Shown here piece by piece: positions 16,354 to 23,636 of a stretch of DNA of 35,525 nt; position 1 is the stretch's first letter, and every line of letters begins with the position of its first letter. The notes below the pieces were generated by a model, which was given only the letters and a program-made list of their open reading frames with translations, had not been told where the DNA came from and did no database searches. The translations under genes were made by a program, and so were the position numbers. The stretch comes from Bacteroidales bacterium (GTDB lineage Bacteria > Bacteroidota > Bacteroidia > Bacteroidales > Muribaculaceae): assembly GCA_004552725.1 (NCBI GenBank), contig SFNM01000009.1, forward strand, positions 1-35,525, in the 5' to 3' direction.

Positions 16354-17364
16354 TTAGCCGTTGATGCGTACCATGGTAGCGATGAGGTCGAGTACTTTGT
16401 TGGAGTAGCCGATTTCGTTGTCGTACCAGGATACAACTTTTACGAATGTGTCGGTGAGGTAAACGCCGGCGTTTGCGTCGAAGATGGAGGTGCGGGTGTC
16501 GCCGAGGAAGTCGGAGGAAACCACAGCGTCTTCGGTGTAGCCAAGGATGCCTTTGAGTTCGCCTTCGGCGGCTTCTTTCATAGCGGCGCAGATGGCTTCT
16601 TTAGTGGCGGGTTTGGCGAGGTTAACGGTGAGGTCAACTACGGAAACGTCGAGGGTGGGGACGCGCATGGAGATGCCGGTGAGTTTGCCGTTGAGTTCGG
16701 GGATTACTTTGCCTACTGCTTTAGCAGCGCCGGTGCTGGAGGGGATGATGTTGCCGGAAGCAGCACGGCCGCCGCGCCAGTCTTTCATCGAGGGACCGTC
16801 AACGGTTTTTTGGGTGGCGGTGGTGGAGTGAACGGTGGTCATGAGGCCGTTTACGATGCCGAATTTGTCGTTGAGGACTTTGGCGATGGGGGCAAGACAG
16901 TTGGTGGTGCAGGAAGCGTTGGAAACGAATTGGGTGCCTTTAACGTAGGTGTCGGAGTTCACGCCGCAAACGAACATGGGGGTATCGTCTTTGGAGGGAG
17001 CGGACATTACAACATATTTAGCGCCGGCTTCGATGTGTGCTTGTGCTTTTTCTTTGGTGAGGAAGAGGCCGGTAGATTCAACTACGTATTCAGCGCCAAC
17101 GGCTGCCCAGTTGATTTCTTTGGGGTCGCGGCAAGCGGTTACGCGGATATGTTTGCCGTTAACGATGAGTTCGCTTTTTTCGAGGTCGAAGCTTACTTCA
17201 CCTTCGAATTGGCCGTGCATGGTGTCATATTTGAGCATGTAGGCCATGTAATCTACGGGAAGGAGGTCGTTGATAGCTACTACTTCGATGTCGTTGCGTT
17301 TGGTCGAGGCGCGGAAAACGAAGCGACCGATACGACCGAAACCATTAATACCGATTTTTGTCAT
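16354..17364 (-). CDS. gapA: Glyceraldehyde-3-phosphate dehydrogenase, type I
   Basis: Glycolytic enzyme oxidising glyceraldehyde 3-phosphate to 1,3-bisphosphoglycerate with NAD. 336 residues, normal length. Rossmann start GINGFGRIGR, Asp33 in INDL favouring NAD over NADP, catalytic Cys152 in SNASCTTNCLAPI and His179 in TTVHSTT, and the closing WYDNEIGYS. Single-gene unit with its own -7 box upstream and a strong terminator. Confidence 0.97.
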   Translation of the reverse strand: MTKIGINGFGRIGRFVFRASTKRNDIEVVAINDLLPVDYMAYMLKYDTMHGQFEGEVSFDLEKSELIVNGKHIRVTACRDPKEINWAAVGAEYVVESTGLFLTKEKAQAHIEAGAKYVVMSAPSKDDTPMFVCGVNSDTYVKGTQFVSNASCTTNCLAPIAKVLNDKFGIVNGLMTTVHSTTATQKTVDGPSMKDWRGGRAASGNIIPSSTGAAKAVGKVIPELNGKLTGISMRVPTLDVSVVDLTVNLAKPATKEAICAAMKEAAEGELKGILGYTEDAVVSSDFLGDTRTSIFDANAGVYLTDTFVKVVSWYDNEIGYSNKVLDLIATMVRING

Positions 17365-17449
17365 AATTGTATTTTTGTAATATTGGGTTGATTATCAATC
17401 TATTGGAAAAAATACGTTCGGCTGAACAATGTGATTTTATTTTCGAGTG

Positions 17450-17457
17450 CAAATTTA
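17450..17457 (-). promoter_or_regulatory. -7 box of the gapA promoter
   Basis: Minus strand TAAATTTG fits TAnnTTTG, 86 bases before the gapA ATG. No clear TTTG is found at the expected -33 distance, so the assignment is tentative. Confidence 0.45.
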
Positions 17458-17522
17458 CGAAAAATTTCCGTAATTAGCATCATCGCCATTATTTTTTTGA
17501 CATTTTTTTCACAAAAAAGTGA

Positions 17523-17915
17523 TTATTTGCCGTTTTTAGCCTTTTTTTGTGAAAACACAGTGCGGAAGAAGCAGATGATGCGCAGGGCTGCGCCGGCCAA
17601 GGTGAAGGCGAGCCAATCGCGGGGTGATTGGTCGGGGATGAACATGAAGGCGGCGCCGGTGGCGAAGAGGATTGAGCTCCAACTTTCGATGCGTTGCCAG
17701 CGGCGGGAGCGGGTGTCGAGCCCGCCGGAGGGGTTGAATAGGGATGCGCCTACGCACAAAAGGGCGCCGGCGGCGTAGAGATAGCGGTACCACAGTGCTT
17801 GGTCGAAGGAGCCCTTGAGCACGGGCACCAACACGGCTAAGGCGATGAGTAGCAAACCTATTGAGCCGATGAGGGAGCAGATTTCGCCTCGTGAAGATGA
17901 GTTATTGATGGTCAT
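17523..17915 (-). CDS. Small integral membrane protein of unknown function
   Basis: 130 residues with four likely membrane helices (about 12-33, 41-59, 77-93 and 100-117) separated by short charged loops (SRRWQRIESW, DQSPRDW) and a basic tail (SQKKAKNGK). I do not recognise a named family. It overlaps the end of the ftsB-like gene by 14 bases, so it is translated from the glf-ftsB transcript, hinting at an envelope or division-related role. No enzymatic motif seen. Confidence 0.7.
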   Translation of the reverse strand: MTINNSSSRGEICSLIGSIGLLLIALAVLVPVLKGSFDQALWYRYLYAAGALLCVGASLFNPSGGLDTRSRRWQRIESWSSILFATGAAFMFIPDQSPRDWLAFTLAGAALRIICFFRTVFSQKKAKNGK

Positions 17916-18258
17916 TGTCGGTGAATACGAATACGTCCTCGCCGGGGCGGTTCATGTGGTATTGTTCGCGCACTACTTGCTCCATGAGTTGAGGGTCGCA
18001 ACTGAGGCGACGGTTGAGGTCGCGGTAGTAGTTGAGCGAGTCGTATTGCTGGTTAAGGCATTGTTGTAGCGAATCTATTTGGTGTTGATATTCGGCTTTG
18101 AGCGGGGCGGAAAATTCGCCGAAGAACACCAAGTAAATAAGGAGAGCGATGAACAGCAGGGTAGGAATGCGCACATAGCGGCGAAGCCAGCGCCACACTC
18201 GCTGCCCGGCTGTGGGTTGGGGTTGGTCTACGTAGTTGTTGTCGGCTTCAGCGCTCAT
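17902..18258 (-). CDS. FtsB/DivIC septum formation initiator family protein
   Basis: 118-residue bitopic membrane protein expected to join the divisome with FtsL/FtsQ. A basic cytoplasmic N-terminus (WRWLRRYVR) precedes one membrane helix (about 32-47, TLLFIALLIYLVFFG) and a periplasmic coiled coil (57-90), then the typical end QVVREQYHMNRPGEDVFVF. Its start overlaps the glf stop by four bases (ATGA), and its own end overlaps the small membrane gene. The assignment is by architecture and the conserved C-terminal motif. Confidence 0.88.
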   Translation of the reverse strand: MSAEADNNYVDQPQPTAGQRVWRWLRRYVRIPTLLFIALLIYLVFFGEFSAPLKAEYQHQIDSLQQCLNQQYDSLNYYRDLNRRLSCDPQLMEQVVREQYHMNRPGEDVFVFTDNDHQ

Positions 18259-19379
18259 TGCAGGTGGTCGAGAACGGTGTCGTAGTCTTTAAGTGCTTTA
18301 GCGATGATGGGGGCCATGTCGTAGTAGTGGTATTCGGCAAGGCGGCCGCCGAAAGTAACGTTGAGTTCGCGGTTGGCCAAATCGTGATAACGTGCGTAAA
18401 TGGCCATGTTGCGAATATCGTTCACCGGGTAGAGGGCTTCCATGCCGTCGGTGTATTCCACCGAGTATTCGCGCGAGAGCACGGTGGTGGGGGCGTCGGC
18501 ATTTTGGAAGTCGAAGTGTTTATGTTCGCAGATGCGCACGTACTCGTGGTCGGTGGTATTGTCGGTGATTACGGCGCAGGGCTGGGCCATCGGTTTGTTC
18601 ACTACTTCATGCTCGAAGCGCAGGGTGCGGTAATCGAGGCGGCCGAAACGGTAGTCGAAATACTCGTCGACTTTCCCGGTGAAGATAGTGTGACGCGCTT
18701 GGTCCATGAGTTCTTGGCGATGCTCGAAAAAGTCTACGCCGAGGCGCACTTCCACTCCGGCTAAGAGTTTCTCAAACAGGTGGTTGTAACCACCCACGGG
18801 CACGCCGGTGTATTCGTCGGCGAAGTAGTTGTTGTCGTAGGTAAATCGCAGCGGTATGCGCTTGATAAGGAACGACGGGAGGTTTGCACAGGGGCGGCCC
18901 CACAATTTTTCGTTATAGCGCTTCACCATAAGTTCATAGAGGTCGCGACCTACCATGGCTATGGCTTGATCTTCGAGGTTCATGGGGTTTTCGGGGGCAT
19001 CGGCACGCTGCTTATCGAGCATCTCCTTAGCCTCTTCGGGAGTTTTCACGCCCCATAGTTCGCTGAAAGTGTGCATATTGAATGGCAGATGGCGATACAC
19101 ACCGTCGGCGCCAAGCGACATAGCCTGATGCTTGTAGGGCTTCATTTCTACTAATGAAGCCACAAAATCCCAAATGGTTTTGTCAGAAGTACGGAAGATG
19201 TGCGGGCCGTATGCATGCACATTGATTTCTCCTATTTTTGTGGTATATAAGTTGCCGCCGACCACATCACGACGGTCAATTACCAAACATCGCAAGCCAT
19301 CGCGGGTGGCGCGGTGGGCAAAAGTGGCGCCATACAGTCCGGCACCTACAATAAGAAAGTCGTAAGGTTTAGAAGACAT
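18255..19379 (-). CDS. glf: UDP-galactopyranose mutase
   Basis: FAD enzyme converting UDP-galactopyranose to UDP-galactofuranose, the donor for Galf in LPS O-antigen or capsule. 374 residues, normal length. N-terminal Rossmann motif VGAGLYGATFA, then RRDVVGGNLY, the family block YGPHIFRTSD, the active-site segment WGRPCANLPSFLIKRIP, and the C-terminal FGGRLAEYHYYDM. It is first in a three-gene overlapping unit with ftsB-like and a small membrane gene. Galactofuranosyltransferases are not in the window. Confidence 0.95.
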   Translation of the reverse strand: MSSKPYDFLIVGAGLYGATFAHRATRDGLRCLVIDRRDVVGGNLYTTKIGEINVHAYGPHIFRTSDKTIWDFVASLVEMKPYKHQAMSLGADGVYRHLPFNMHTFSELWGVKTPEEAKEMLDKQRADAPENPMNLEDQAIAMVGRDLYELMVKRYNEKLWGRPCANLPSFLIKRIPLRFTYDNNYFADEYTGVPVGGYNHLFEKLLAGVEVRLGVDFFEHRQELMDQARHTIFTGKVDEYFDYRFGRLDYRTLRFEHEVVNKPMAQPCAVITDNTTDHEYVRICEHKHFDFQNADAPTTVLSREYSVEYTDGMEALYPVNDIRNMAIYARYHDLANRELNVTFGGRLAEYHYYDMAPIIAKALKDYDTVLDHLQ

Positions 19380-19402
19380 ATCTTTACAGAATTTTAATCT
19401 CG

Positions 19403-19410
19403 CAAAGATA
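19403..19410 (-). promoter_or_regulatory. -7 box of the glf operon promoter
   Basis: Minus strand TATCTTTG fits TAnnTTTG, 23 bases before the glf ATG. A possible TTG lies 18 bases upstream (19431-19429). The rest of 19411-19532 is AT-rich with no further feature seen. Confidence 0.6.
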
Positions 19411-19532
19411 GCAAAAAAAATCTACATACAAGCAATTTTAACCCAAAAATTATTCAACGACACACGTGAATACACTCCCTTTAAGAACCCAAAATGAAAA
19501 AAAACATCGAATTTTGGTGTGGCGAACCAAAT

Positions 19533-19567
19533 TTTGCATCAACCCGCTAAAACGTGTTGTAACTTTG
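19533..19567 (+). promoter_or_regulatory. Promoter of the capsid/portal cassette
   Basis: TAACTTTG at 19560-19567 is a full match to the Bacteroidota -7 box. TTTG at 19533-19536 is the nearest -33 candidate, but the spacing of 23 bases is long. The first ATG of the cassette follows 27 bases after the box. Confidence 0.65.
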
Positions 19568-19594
19568 CATCGTCAATCGTAATCAATCACAATC

Positions 19595-19774
19595 ATGGAC
19601 AACAATCAACCTCTACTCAACAATCAAGCCGACGCTTCGGCTCAACCTTCAACCTCACCCGACGACAATCAGCCGGCTATGTACGAATCGCTCAATCCTC
19701 CGGTCGACTGCGACCCCGAACCGGATGTCTCCTTCCTTCAAAACTATCAACCACATAGTTTTTGGTATCTCTAA
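19595..19774 (+). CDS. Small acidic protein, first gene of the capsid/portal cassette
   Basis: 59-residue ORF beginning MDNNQPLLNN and ending PHSFWYL, with ATG 27 bases after a good -7 box. It contains about nine Asp/Glu and no Lys or Arg, with many Asn, Gln, Pro and Ser, and looks disordered with one aromatic C-terminal anchor (FWYL). Its place directly before the capsid-like gene is where phages often keep a scaffold or minor head protein; a scaffold or cargo/targeting role is an inference from position and composition only. I recognise no family. Codon use is like the neighbours. Confidence 0.6.
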   Translation: MDNNQPLLNNQADASAQPSTSPDDNQPAMYESLNPPVDCDPEPDVSFLQNYQPHSFWYL

Positions 19775-19836
19775 CCGCTCCCCAAATCTTTTATCTTAAT
19801 CTCTTTTTTAACCCATTTTTCTTAATCATTTTTACT

Positions 19837-21066
19837 ATGGAAAAAATCGTTCCCGGTTCTGCCGGCGGCCAACACGTAGCCGGCGCCCCTCTCACCATCG
19901 CCAACACCGCTACCGTATCGCCCGACTTGCTGCGCAACGCCATCGACGAACGCATCGCTCGCATCCGCCCTATGTCGACTCCTATCGACCAACTCTCGCG
20001 CTGTGCCGGTGCTCGACAATGCGACTCAATGACCGTAGATTACTACTCCGTCGACACCAAAGCCACCGAAACCACCATCACTGCCGACGTCACCGATAGC
20101 GACATGGTGGATTATGGCGACTCATACGCCTTCAATCTCAAGGCCAAAGACTGCATCTTCGAAGCATCCGAAACCGTGCTATTCCCTGATGTCACCGACG
20201 CTAATGGTCAGCCCCTAACCGCCTACGTCACCGACGCTAAAAGCGATGGCTCGTTCACCGTGCTAATCACATCCTCCGAGCCGGAACTCATCAACTCCGT
20301 GAAAAAAGGCTACAAAGCAGTGAGAATGGGACGCGCCGCTACCGAACTCGACGTGCAAACCGCCCAATTCCAAGCCCTCCCGCAGAAGAAATCCAACGTG
20401 TGCCAAATCTTCAAGATGCAAGTGGAGCAATCCACACTCCAAAAAATCGCCGGCAAGGAAGTGCCTTGGGGTTTTTCCGACCAAGAAGAAGCTGCCGTGA
20501 TTGATATGCGCCTCGGCATGGAGAAAAACTTCCTCTTCGGTTCGCTCAGCAAAGTCTTCGACCGTGCCAAGAACGAAACCGTTTACCTCACCGGCGGCAT
20601 CTGGAACCAAACCTCCAACACATTCCGCTTCAGCCTCGACTCTATCTCGGAAGACGACTTGATTTCGATGTGTGCTCGCGCCTTTACCGGCAATAATGGC
20701 TCAAAACGCAAAATCCTCCTCGCCGGCACCGGTTTGATGGAAAAACTCAGCAAATTGCCACTCTCGCGAGTGGTATATGGCGACCAAACCTTCGTGAAAT
20801 GGGGCATCGAATTTCGCGAAATCCGTTCCAACTTCGGCTCCCTATATGTGCTCCACTCCGAAGTCTTCGACCAATGCGGCCACCCCAACGACGGCTTCAT
20901 CATCGACCCCGACTACATCACCAAGTACGTGCACATTCCCTTCAATGCCGAAAAACTCGACCTGCGACTCTCGGGACAGCGCAACACTGAAGCCGTAGTG
21001 CTCACCGAAGCCTCCTGCTTGGTACTCCGATACCCCAACGCTCACCTGCGCCTCATCGCTCAATAA
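19837..21066 (+). CDS. Putative HK97-fold major capsid-like protein (SU10/DUF5309-like pattern)
   Basis: 409 residues from the ATG at 19837. The frame opens 25 codons earlier, but that stretch overlaps the preceding gene and is not protein-like. No signal peptide. The sequence follows the pattern of tailed-phage major capsid proteins of the SU10/DUF5309 type: an N-terminal arm (1-60), a beta-rich early part, a long helix with acidic/basic faces (DQEEAAVIDMRLGMEKNFLFG, 215-235), TGGIWNQ (252-258), a domain with ILLAGTGLMEKL (293-304), then the late strand block NFGSLYVLHSEVFDQ (332-346), GFIIDPDYI (353-361) and a closing strand TEASCLVLRYPNAH (390-403). The portal-like gene two genes downstream supports the call. 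No prohead protease accompanies it. A non-capsid role of the same fold cannot be excluded. Confidence 0.62.
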   Translation: MEKIVPGSAGGQHVAGAPLTIANTATVSPDLLRNAIDERIARIRPMSTPIDQLSRCAGARQCDSMTVDYYSVDTKATETTITADVTDSDMVDYGDSYAFNLKAKDCIFEASETVLFPDVTDANGQPLTAYVTDAKSDGSFTVLITSSEPELINSVKKGYKAVRMGRAATELDVQTAQFQALPQKKSNVCQIFKMQVEQSTLQKIAGKEVPWGFSDQEEAAVIDMRLGMEKNFLFGSLSKVFDRAKNETVYLTGGIWNQTSNTFRFSLDSISEDDLISMCARAFTGNNGSKRKILLAGTGLMEKLSKLPLSRVVYGDQTFVKWGIEFREIRSNFGSLYVLHSEVFDQCGHPNDGFIIDPDYITKYVHIPFNAEKLDLRLSGQRNTEAVVLTEASCLVLRYPNAHLRLIAQ

Positions 21067-21072
21067 CCCACG

Positions 21073-21107
21073 GCCGCTCGGCCTTCGTGCCGAGCGGCTC
21101 TATTTTT
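21073..21107 (+). terminator. Terminator-like hairpin inside the capsid/portal cassette
   Basis: Perfect 10-bp GC-rich stem GCCGCTCGGC / GCCGAGCGGC (21073-21082, 21089-21098) followed by TCTATTTTT. It sits between the capsid-like stop and the next ATG at 21116, with no promoter box after it, so it probably acts as a partial terminator giving more capsid-like than connector/portal-like product. Confidence 0.75.
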
Positions 21108-21115
21108 CAACTGTT

Positions 21116-21637
21116 ATGACCACATACTCTCACTCGCAAATGCTCGCCATCTGGCGCTCAATCCTCGGACTCGACACCGCCTACTCCGAGTGTTCCATCG
21201 AGCAGTTCGATGGCATCAACATCAACGAATTGATTTCTCTGCGCATGCGCCAATGGTATCTCGACTTGCTCCACAATGCCGACCCCGCCCTACTCCCTAC
21301 CGCCGACATCGCTTCGCAATGCACTCGCATCGCTCGCCCCAACGGCGCCACTTTTATTGAACCGCCCGCCGACTGCGTGCGCGTGGTAGAAGTGCGAGCC
21401 GCCACTTGGCCCACGGCCCTGGCTCCTTCGCCCCACAACGCTCCGCTCAAGCGCCTGGGCCACCCTTATGCTGCGCCTTCGCCCACATCTCCGATTGCCG
21501 TTTCTTCTCGGCGCGGTATTCTCGTGGCGCCTTGCGCTGCAGCCGAGGCTCTGGAAATCATTGCTGTCACCGACCCCGGCGCCGACTCTTACATCCTCGA
21601 CCAATCACTCCTTTCTTCAATCCCTTCAAAACTATAA
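21116..21637 (+). CDS. Putative head-connector/neck-like protein
   Basis: 173 residues. A helical N-terminal half (MLAIWRSILGLDTAYS, then NINELISLRMRQWYLDLLHN) is followed by a beta-rich C-terminal half (IEPPADCVRVVEVRAATWP, RRGILVAPCAAAEALEII). Helical bundle plus small beta part, size and placement between capsid-like and portal-like genes resemble phage head-tail connector or adaptor proteins, but there is no motif I can name, so this is inference from context. The portal-like ATG follows 2 bases after its stop, so the two are translationally coupled. Confidence 0.5.
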   Translation: MTTYSHSQMLAIWRSILGLDTAYSECSIEQFDGININELISLRMRQWYLDLLHNADPALLPTADIASQCTRIARPNGATFIEPPADCVRVVEVRAATWPTALAPSPHNAPLKRLGHPYAAPSPTSPIAVSSRRGILVAPCAAAEALEIIAVTDPGADSYILDQSLLSSIPSKL

Positions 21638-21639
21638 CT

Positions 21640-22929
21640 ATGGTCAAAAATCCCAAACTCCTACGCCGTGCTTACGACACTTGGCTCGCCGCCGAAAGCC
21701 TCCGCGCTCGCCGCGACCGTCATAAACGCTACACCTACGGCGACCAATGGTGCGACATTATCAAAGACCATAACGGCAAACAAATGCGCGAACACGACCT
21801 AATCATCCGTGCAGGCCGACGTCCGCTCACCAACAACCTCATCCGCCAATTGGTCAAAACCATCGTCGGACGCTTCCGCGCTCTCGCCGCCGACAACCAA
21901 GCATACTCCTCGGAGCTGGCCTTGCGCAATCAACTTCTCGAATTAGACTGCCGCCTCCTCGAAGAATTTATCATCTCCGGTTGCGCTATCCAGCGTCTCG
22001 TGGCCGAGCGCCGCGGACCGGGCATCGGGGTGTGGGTCGACAACGTCAGTCCCACTCACTTCTTCGTCAACCATTTTACCGACCCCCGCGGTATGGACAT
22101 CGACTTCATCGGTATGCTCCACGATTGGACCGACGCCGAAATAATCAACCGCTTCGGCGGAAACCGCCATCGTGTCGACAATTTGCGCGCCCTGCTTTCC
22201 AACGACATCAACGACAATTTCCTCGGCCTTTCCGACGCTATCGGCTTCGCCGTAGCCGGTACCGACTTCTTTCGACCCGCTCCCGGCCGACATCGAGTCA
22301 TCGAAATTTGGCGCCTCCGCAGCGTGGAGCGAACTATGGGCACTCGCGTTTCTATGGATGTTCATTGGCACTGCTCTTTCCTCGCTCCCGACGGAACAGT
22401 CCTGGCCGACTTCGACTCGCCTTTCAAACACGGTGGACACCCGTTTGTGCTCAACTTCTACCCACTCACCGACGGCGAAGTCCACTCGTTTGTGGAAGAT
22501 GTCATCGACCAACAACGCACTATCAACCGCCTTGTGGTTATCCTCGACTCTATGATGTCAACATCCGCCAAAGGCGCACTCCTTTACCCCTTAAAGCAAC
22601 TCCCCGCCGGATGGGATATTTCTCAAATTGGCGAACTTTGGGCTCGATCCGACTCCGTTATCCCTATCACCGACATCGGAAATATGCCGCAGCAAGTAAT
22701 CACCAACACCGCCGACAGCGGTGCATCTCAGTTGCTCAACCTCCAACTAAAACTCTTCGAAGACGTGTCAGGCGTCAACGATGCCCTCTTGGGGCGCAAC
22801 ATTTCTTCCTCCACCGGCGCTGAGCTCTATCGCCAACAAACCCAAAACGCTGCCGTAGCCTTAGCCGACCTCCTCGAAACCTTCTCATCATTTACCAATG
22901 CTCGCAACGCTCTTGCTGCATCGTTTTGA
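21640..22929 (+). CDS. Putative phage portal-like protein
   Basis: 429 residues from the ATG at 21640; the longer frame upstream to 21406 overlaps the previous gene and is rejected. Portal features: a basic helical N-terminus (LLRRAYDTWLAAESLRARRDRHKR), the YTYGDQW block, NNLIRQLVKTIVGRFRA (65-81), a beta-rich wing domain (115-270, e.g. WVDNVSPTHFFV), FVEDVIDQQRTINRL (284-298), and a stem/crown-like helical end with LNLQLKLFEDVSGVNDALLG (366-385) then SSTGAELYRQQTQNAAVALADLLE. The pattern 'DVSGVNxALxG ... QQTQNA' is characteristic of portal C-terminal regions. It stops soon after this, short compared with the 500-700 residues common for portals of this style. The gene is intact, with no terminase before it. 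Confidence 0.65.
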   Translation: MVKNPKLLRRAYDTWLAAESLRARRDRHKRYTYGDQWCDIIKDHNGKQMREHDLIIRAGRRPLTNNLIRQLVKTIVGRFRALAADNQAYSSELALRNQLLELDCRLLEEFIISGCAIQRLVAERRGPGIGVWVDNVSPTHFFVNHFTDPRGMDIDFIGMLHDWTDAEIINRFGGNRHRVDNLRALLSNDINDNFLGLSDAIGFAVAGTDFFRPAPGRHRVIEIWRLRSVERTMGTRVSMDVHWHCSFLAPDGTVLADFDSPFKHGGHPFVLNFYPLTDGEVHSFVEDVIDQQRTINRLVVILDSMMSTSAKGALLYPLKQLPAGWDISQIGELWARSDSVIPITDIGNMPQQVITNTADSGASQLLNLQLKLFEDVSGVNDALLGRNISSSTGAELYRQQTQNAAVALADLLETFSSFTNARNALAASF

Positions 22930-22932
22930 CAC

Positions 22933-22972
22933 AAAAAACCTCATTCGCTGTTGTGCGTTTGAGGTTTTTTTC
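22933..22972 (+). terminator. Terminator of the capsid/portal cassette
   Basis: Stem AAAAAACCTCA / TGAGGTTTTTT (22933-22943, 22960-22970) with a 16-base loop and a T7 tract, starting 4 bases after the portal-like stop. The next promoter overlaps its right edge. Confidence 0.85.
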
Positions 22973-22981
22973 GTAATTTTG
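22951..22981 (+). promoter_or_regulatory. Promoter of the kpsF-lpxB gene run
   Basis: TAATTTTG (TAnnTTTG) at 22974-22981, with a TTG at 22951-22953, 20 bases upstream and inside the terminator loop. The ATG follows at 23002. Confidence 0.6.
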
Positions 22982-23001
22982 CTGAATAATTTTAAGACAG
23001 T

Positions 23002-23625
23002 ATGGATCTAAAGCAATCAATGCGTGATATTCTTTTGGCCGAAAGCCGCGCTGTAGCGCAAATTCCCGTGGTCGACGACTACGAAAAGGCCATCGACTTA
23101 ATCGTGGACCATGTGCACAACCGTGGCGGTAAACTCATAACATCAGGAATGGGTAAAGCCGGTCAAATCGCCATGAACATCGCCACTACTTTCTCTTCTA
23201 CAGGAACTCCCGCCGTCAACCTACACCCCTCTGAGGCTCAACACGGCGACCTCGGTGTGATGCAGCCCAACGATGTGATGTTGCTCATTTCCAATTCAGG
23301 CAAAACCGACGAAATAATCAAATTAGTGAGCCTCGCTCGCGGACTATACAGCCAAGTACCAATCATTGTCATCACCGGCGCTCCTCATAGCCCTTTGGCC
23401 GAACTCGCCGACGCCGTATTGCCAACCGGCGGAGCCCCGGAAGTCTGTCCTTTAGGCCTGACGCCCACAACATCAACCACCATGATGACCGTGATCGGCG
23501 ACGTCTTAGTGGTGAACGTGATGCAACGCATCGGCTTCTCCCGCGCTGACTATGCTCGGCGACACCATGGCGGATACCTCGGCTCTGCCGCTCGCCTAAA
23601 TCAACCCGCTCAACTCGATAAGTAA
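23002..23625 (+). CDS. kdsD: Arabinose-5-phosphate isomerase, SIS domain only (KpsF/GutQ type)
   Basis: Converts ribulose 5-phosphate to arabinose 5-phosphate, first step to Kdo for lipid A-core. 207 residues, covering only the SIS sugar-isomerase domain: SGMGKAGQIAMNIATTFSS, the HPSEAQHGDLGV segment, SNSGKTDEI, and the late TTSTTMMTVIGDVLVV followed by the conserved ARRHHGGYLG. The paired CBS domains of E. coli KdsD/KpsF are missing, as is known for a Bacteroides arabinose-5-phosphate isomerase, so this is a lineage form rather than a truncation. It heads a nine-gene run ending in lpxB, consistent with LPS synthesis. Confidence 0.88.
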   Translation: MDLKQSMRDILLAESRAVAQIPVVDDYEKAIDLIVDHVHNRGGKLITSGMGKAGQIAMNIATTFSSTGTPAVNLHPSEAQHGDLGVMQPNDVMLLISNSGKTDEIIKLVSLARGLYSQVPIIVITGAPHSPLAELADAVLPTGGAPEVCPLGLTPTTSTTMMTVIGDVLVVNVMQRIGFSRADYARRHHGGYLGSAARLNQPAQLDK

Positions 23626-23636
23626 TCCCTACCACA

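Noticed and set aside
16225..17391. 388-codon open frame on the plus strand across the gapA gene
   Set aside because: It is antisense to a textbook GAPDH with complete motifs; its product is Gly/Val/Phe-rich low-information sequence caused by host codon bias.
21406..21639. Upstream extension of the portal-like frame
   Set aside because: It overlaps the connector-like gene in another frame and reads as Arg/Ser-rich shadow; the ATG at 21640 directly after the connector stop is the sensible start.
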